DNA of 64,000 nucleotides from Neiella marina. Lineage in GTDB: Bacteria; Pseudomonadota; Gammaproteobacteria; Enterobacterales; Neiellaceae. Location of the stretch: contig NZ_NGNS01000019.1 of the NCBI RefSeq assembly GCF_002165625.1, forward strand, positions 1 through 64,000, written 5' to 3'. Position numbers and translations under genes: made by a program. Of the stretch, positions 62,026-64,000 are shown piece after piece. Under the pieces are notes generated by a model, which saw nothing but the letters and a program-made list of their open reading frames with translations, was not told the origin of the DNA and ran no database searches. How positions within the stretch are numbered: position 1 is the first letter of the stretch; every line of letters starts with the position of its first letter.

Positions 62026-63150
62026 TTACGGCTCTCCAAGCAGCTTGCGAAACAACTCGTCATATTCGCGGGCCATGCGCTTCGCTGAAAAATGTTGCTC
62101 GACAAACAATCGAGCATTGACCCCGAGTTGTTTCGCCTCGGTAGGCTCATCCAGTAAAGTTTGCCAACATTGTTGCAACGCATCCTTGTCACCTAATGGA
62201 GCGAGCAAACCGGTTTGCTGATGGGTCACTAGCTGGTCAATGCCAGGTATATCGTAAGCCGCAATCGGAATTTCCATTGCGCAAGCTTCCATTAGACAGC
62301 GAGGTATACCTTCGAGGGTGGATGACATGACAAATAGATCAAAGCTTTTTAACAGCTCAAGTCTATCATCACGAAATCCGAGAAATTTAATGCGTTCGCG
62401 CTGGCTCAGTGATTCGCAGTATTGCTCTAGCGCGGCACGTTCATCGCCATCGCCAAGCAATACCAATTCGAGGTTGGGATCGTCGGACGCCATCGCTTCA
62501 AAAATGTCGAGTATGTCACCGATGTTTTTTCGCGAGATCATCTGCCCAATAAAGCCAATGCGCTTAACGCCCGGTTGTTTGGTCGCTACTTGGGACGATA
62601 ACCGCACCGCTTCAATTTCGCTAAGATCAACACCATTTTGAATGTAGTGAAGGCGCTGTTCTTTAACTCCTACTCGGCGCGAATCTTGACATAGGGCTTG
62701 TGACAATGGTGCCACCGCTTCGGCGAATGTCATTGCTTTGCAGCCTAGCCAAATAAAGAAACGCAACTTCAGATCGCGAGCATTCTCAAAGCCGTGAGGG
62801 GTTACGACACAAGGGATGCCTGCTTTGCGAGCAGCGAGGACACCGATAATGTCAGATTTGTAGCCATGGGTATGGATAATATCGATATTGCGCTGTTGAA
62901 TCAGAGTGACCAACTGATTAACGACAGACAAATCGAATTTGTGCTTCATCGGCAATTCGAAGGTATCGCCGCATGTTGCTTTGAATTGCTTCACCAACTC
63001 GAGGTCGCGCGATTCAGTCTCCAAGGTGACCGCCAACTCGCTACGAATATTGTGTGCAGGTAAATGTTTTGCCAACGCCAAGATCCAGCGCTCAGCGCCA
63101 TAGAAACCGGTGGGGCAGATAAATTGTAAAACGTTCCGTTGCGCGCTCAT
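62026..63150 (-). CDS. GT4 family glycosyltransferase
   Basis: This 374-residue GT-B enzyme shows LQFICPTGFYGAERWILALAK near the start, IIHTHGYKSDIIGVLA near residue 93, FIGQMISRKNIGDIL near residue 209 and the donor-site SSTLEGIPRCLMEACAMEIP near residue 285 (E-x7-E). The ATG lies 11 bases after the upstream GT2. It probably adds a sugar of the repeat unit or primer chain. Confidence 0.86.
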   Translation of the reverse strand: MSAQRNVLQFICPTGFYGAERWILALAKHLPAHNIRSELAVTLETESRDLELVKQFKATCGDTFELPMKHKFDLSVVNQLVTLIQQRNIDIIHTHGYKSDIIGVLAARKAGIPCVVTPHGFENARDLKLRFFIWLGCKAMTFAEAVAPLSQALCQDSRRVGVKEQRLHYIQNGVDLSEIEAVRLSSQVATKQPGVKRIGFIGQMISRKNIGDILDIFEAMASDDPNLELVLLGDGDERAALEQYCESLSQRERIKFLGFRDDRLELLKSFDLFVMSSTLEGIPRCLMEACAMEIPIAAYDIPGIDQLVTHQQTGLLAPLGDKDALQQCWQTLLDEPTEAKQLGVNARLFVEQHFSAKRMAREYDELFRKLLGEP

Positions 63151-63160
63151 AAATCCCTTA

Positions 63161-64000
63161 CTAACTGTGGCTTGTGGTTTTAATTTCTTTCAGCGCCCCA
63201 CTAAGGGTGCCAATGGCCCGAGCAGGAAAAAACATACTATAAAACTGCACGACTTTGGAGAGGGAAACTGCTTCACCGACTAATCGCTTTAAGCGCCAGC
63301 TGTATGCCGCCACCGGTATGGCAAACAATATCAAACTCGCTACAGTGGCTGGCCAGAGGCCGAGAAGCAGGCTCGCTATTGCGCAAATAAGCAACGCCAA
63401 CAAAGCGGGTGGGACGACAAAACTAGGCCATTCTCGCATCGGAATCGAGCGCCCTTTAATCGATTGTAAATTGCTTTGTCCTCGCCAAATCTCTTTATAA
63501 AACATTTCCTTGTAAACTTTGTCCTCCCCGAGGTGAACATAACTGGCGGCCGAGGTATAGAACAGTTCCCCCAAGCGGCTAGCACGCTCGGTGAAGTAGT
63601 AATCCTCACAAGTCACCAAATGCTCCGGAAAGCCTCCTAAACGCGCAAAAGTCTCGCGCTTGAGAAACAAATTACGGCCGGGTAAGAATGTGACGCTGCA
63701 ATCGAGTTCGGCATTACTCAGTGCTGTGCGGATTTTCTCAAGTGGTGGCGCATTTGGGCCTTCGATTTGGTGGGCACTAACCAAGATCGTGTGTGGTCTT
63801 TGGGTCATGGTTTCAAGCATGACAACAAGCCAGTTCGGTGATAGTTCGACATCGGCATCAAGAAAGGCGAGGTAGTCGCCGGTTGCATGAGTGACGCCAA
63901 CGTTGCGCATTTCAGAAATGGTGTTGCCCTGATGACGGATTAACTGGATAGGGTGCTTGGCGATAAGTTGCTCAAGTGCGTCTGTGGTGCTGCTATTCTG
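63161..64000 (-). CDS. GT2 family glycosyltransferase (5' end outside the window)
   Basis: The frame stays open to the right edge, so at least 279 residues are present and the N-terminal part is missing. The part seen begins in the nucleotide-binding region (QNSSTTDALEQLI) and includes DYLAFLDADVELSPNW (DxD), TVTFLPGRNLFLKRE-type acceptor residues, LVTCEDYYFTERASRLG and two C-terminal hydrophobic helices. An in-frame ATG at 63910 is not the true start, because the conserved domain begins before it. It is the first visible gene of the minus-strand operon at the right. Confidence 0.84.
   Translation of the reverse strand, partial: QNSSTTDALEQLIAKHPIQLIRHQGNTISEMRNVGVTHATGDYLAFLDADVELSPNWLVVMLETMTQRPHTILVSAHQIEGPNAPPLEKIRTALSNAELDCSVTFLPGRNLFLKRETFARLGGFPEHLVTCEDYYFTERASRLGELFYTSAASYVHLGEDKVYKEMFYKEIWRGQSNLQSIKGRSIPMREWPSFVVPPALLALLICAIASLLLGLWPATVASLILFAIPVAAYSWRLKRLVGEAVSLSKVVQFYSMFFPARAIGTLSGALKEIKTTSHS

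Noticed and set aside
1-64000. CRISPR arrays, tRNA genes, integrases or intact insertion sequences
   Set aside because: None was seen. The repeats present are isolated hairpins or inverted repeats, and no transposase-like protein occurs.

Overview
The window looks like chromosomal DNA of a marine-type gammaproteobacterium. The gene families are Gram-negative, and the base composition is moderate and falls to clearly AT-rich in one stretch (about 47.3-52.9 kb). Most of the 64 kb is a very large surface-polysaccharide locus of the exosortase A (XrtA)/PEP-CTERM type. The genus cannot be read from the sequence. No exosortase, polysaccharide export protein, chain-length determinant or tyrosine kinase lies inside the window. 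These usual partners probably sit beyond the right edge, where the locus is still running.

Layout. 1-420: the tail of a 5S rRNA gene with its terminator, followed by a second, split echo of the same 5S tail and strong hairpins. 0.4-3.9 kb: an orphan gene, a dicarboxylate/amino-acid symporter and a secreted trypsin-like protease. 4.0-16.9 kb: XrtA-associated genes. A plus-strand operon encodes an acyl-CoA ligase, a PLP decarboxylase and a FAD oxidase. Next come a PEP-CTERM protein with a convincing sigma-54 promoter and an N-acyl-amino-acid-synthase-type acyltransferase. A minus-strand operon then encodes a hexapeptide transferase, a CelD/FemAB-type GNAT, an acyl carrier protein, a fused double hydrolase and a PrsT-type TPR lipoprotein.

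17.2-52.9 kb: a long polysaccharide region that switches strand several times. It holds a HAD-UbiA prenyltransferase/SMR flippase/GT-C module; many GT2, GT4, GT25, DUF707 and DUF5672 glycosyltransferases; two beta-helix proteins; a transglutaminase-like membrane protein; an AlgI-type MBOAT with two tandem SGNH partners; two sulfotransferases plus the remnant of a third; a Wzx flippase; and a pyruvyltransferase. 52.9-64 kb (minus strand): a second flippase, an O-antigen polymerase/ligase, GT4 enzymes, an OafA-type acyltransferase, an asparagine-synthase-type amidotransferase, a FemAB-related protein, a polysaccharide deacetylase-like protein and a GT2 cut by the window end.

Together these genes would build, flip, polymerise and decorate (acyl, sulfate, pyruvyl and amide groups) one or more exopolysaccharides. 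The XrtA-associated enzymes at the left probably make a small acylated or aminated product linked to PEP-CTERM protein sorting. The most distinctive points are the hydrolase 2/hydrolase 1 fusion, the sigma-54 promoter of the PEP-CTERM gene, the oxidase added to the ligase-decarboxylase pair, the chain-length-determinant-like helix at the front of a beta-helix lipoprotein, the tandem SGNH pair, and the split second copy of the 5S tail.
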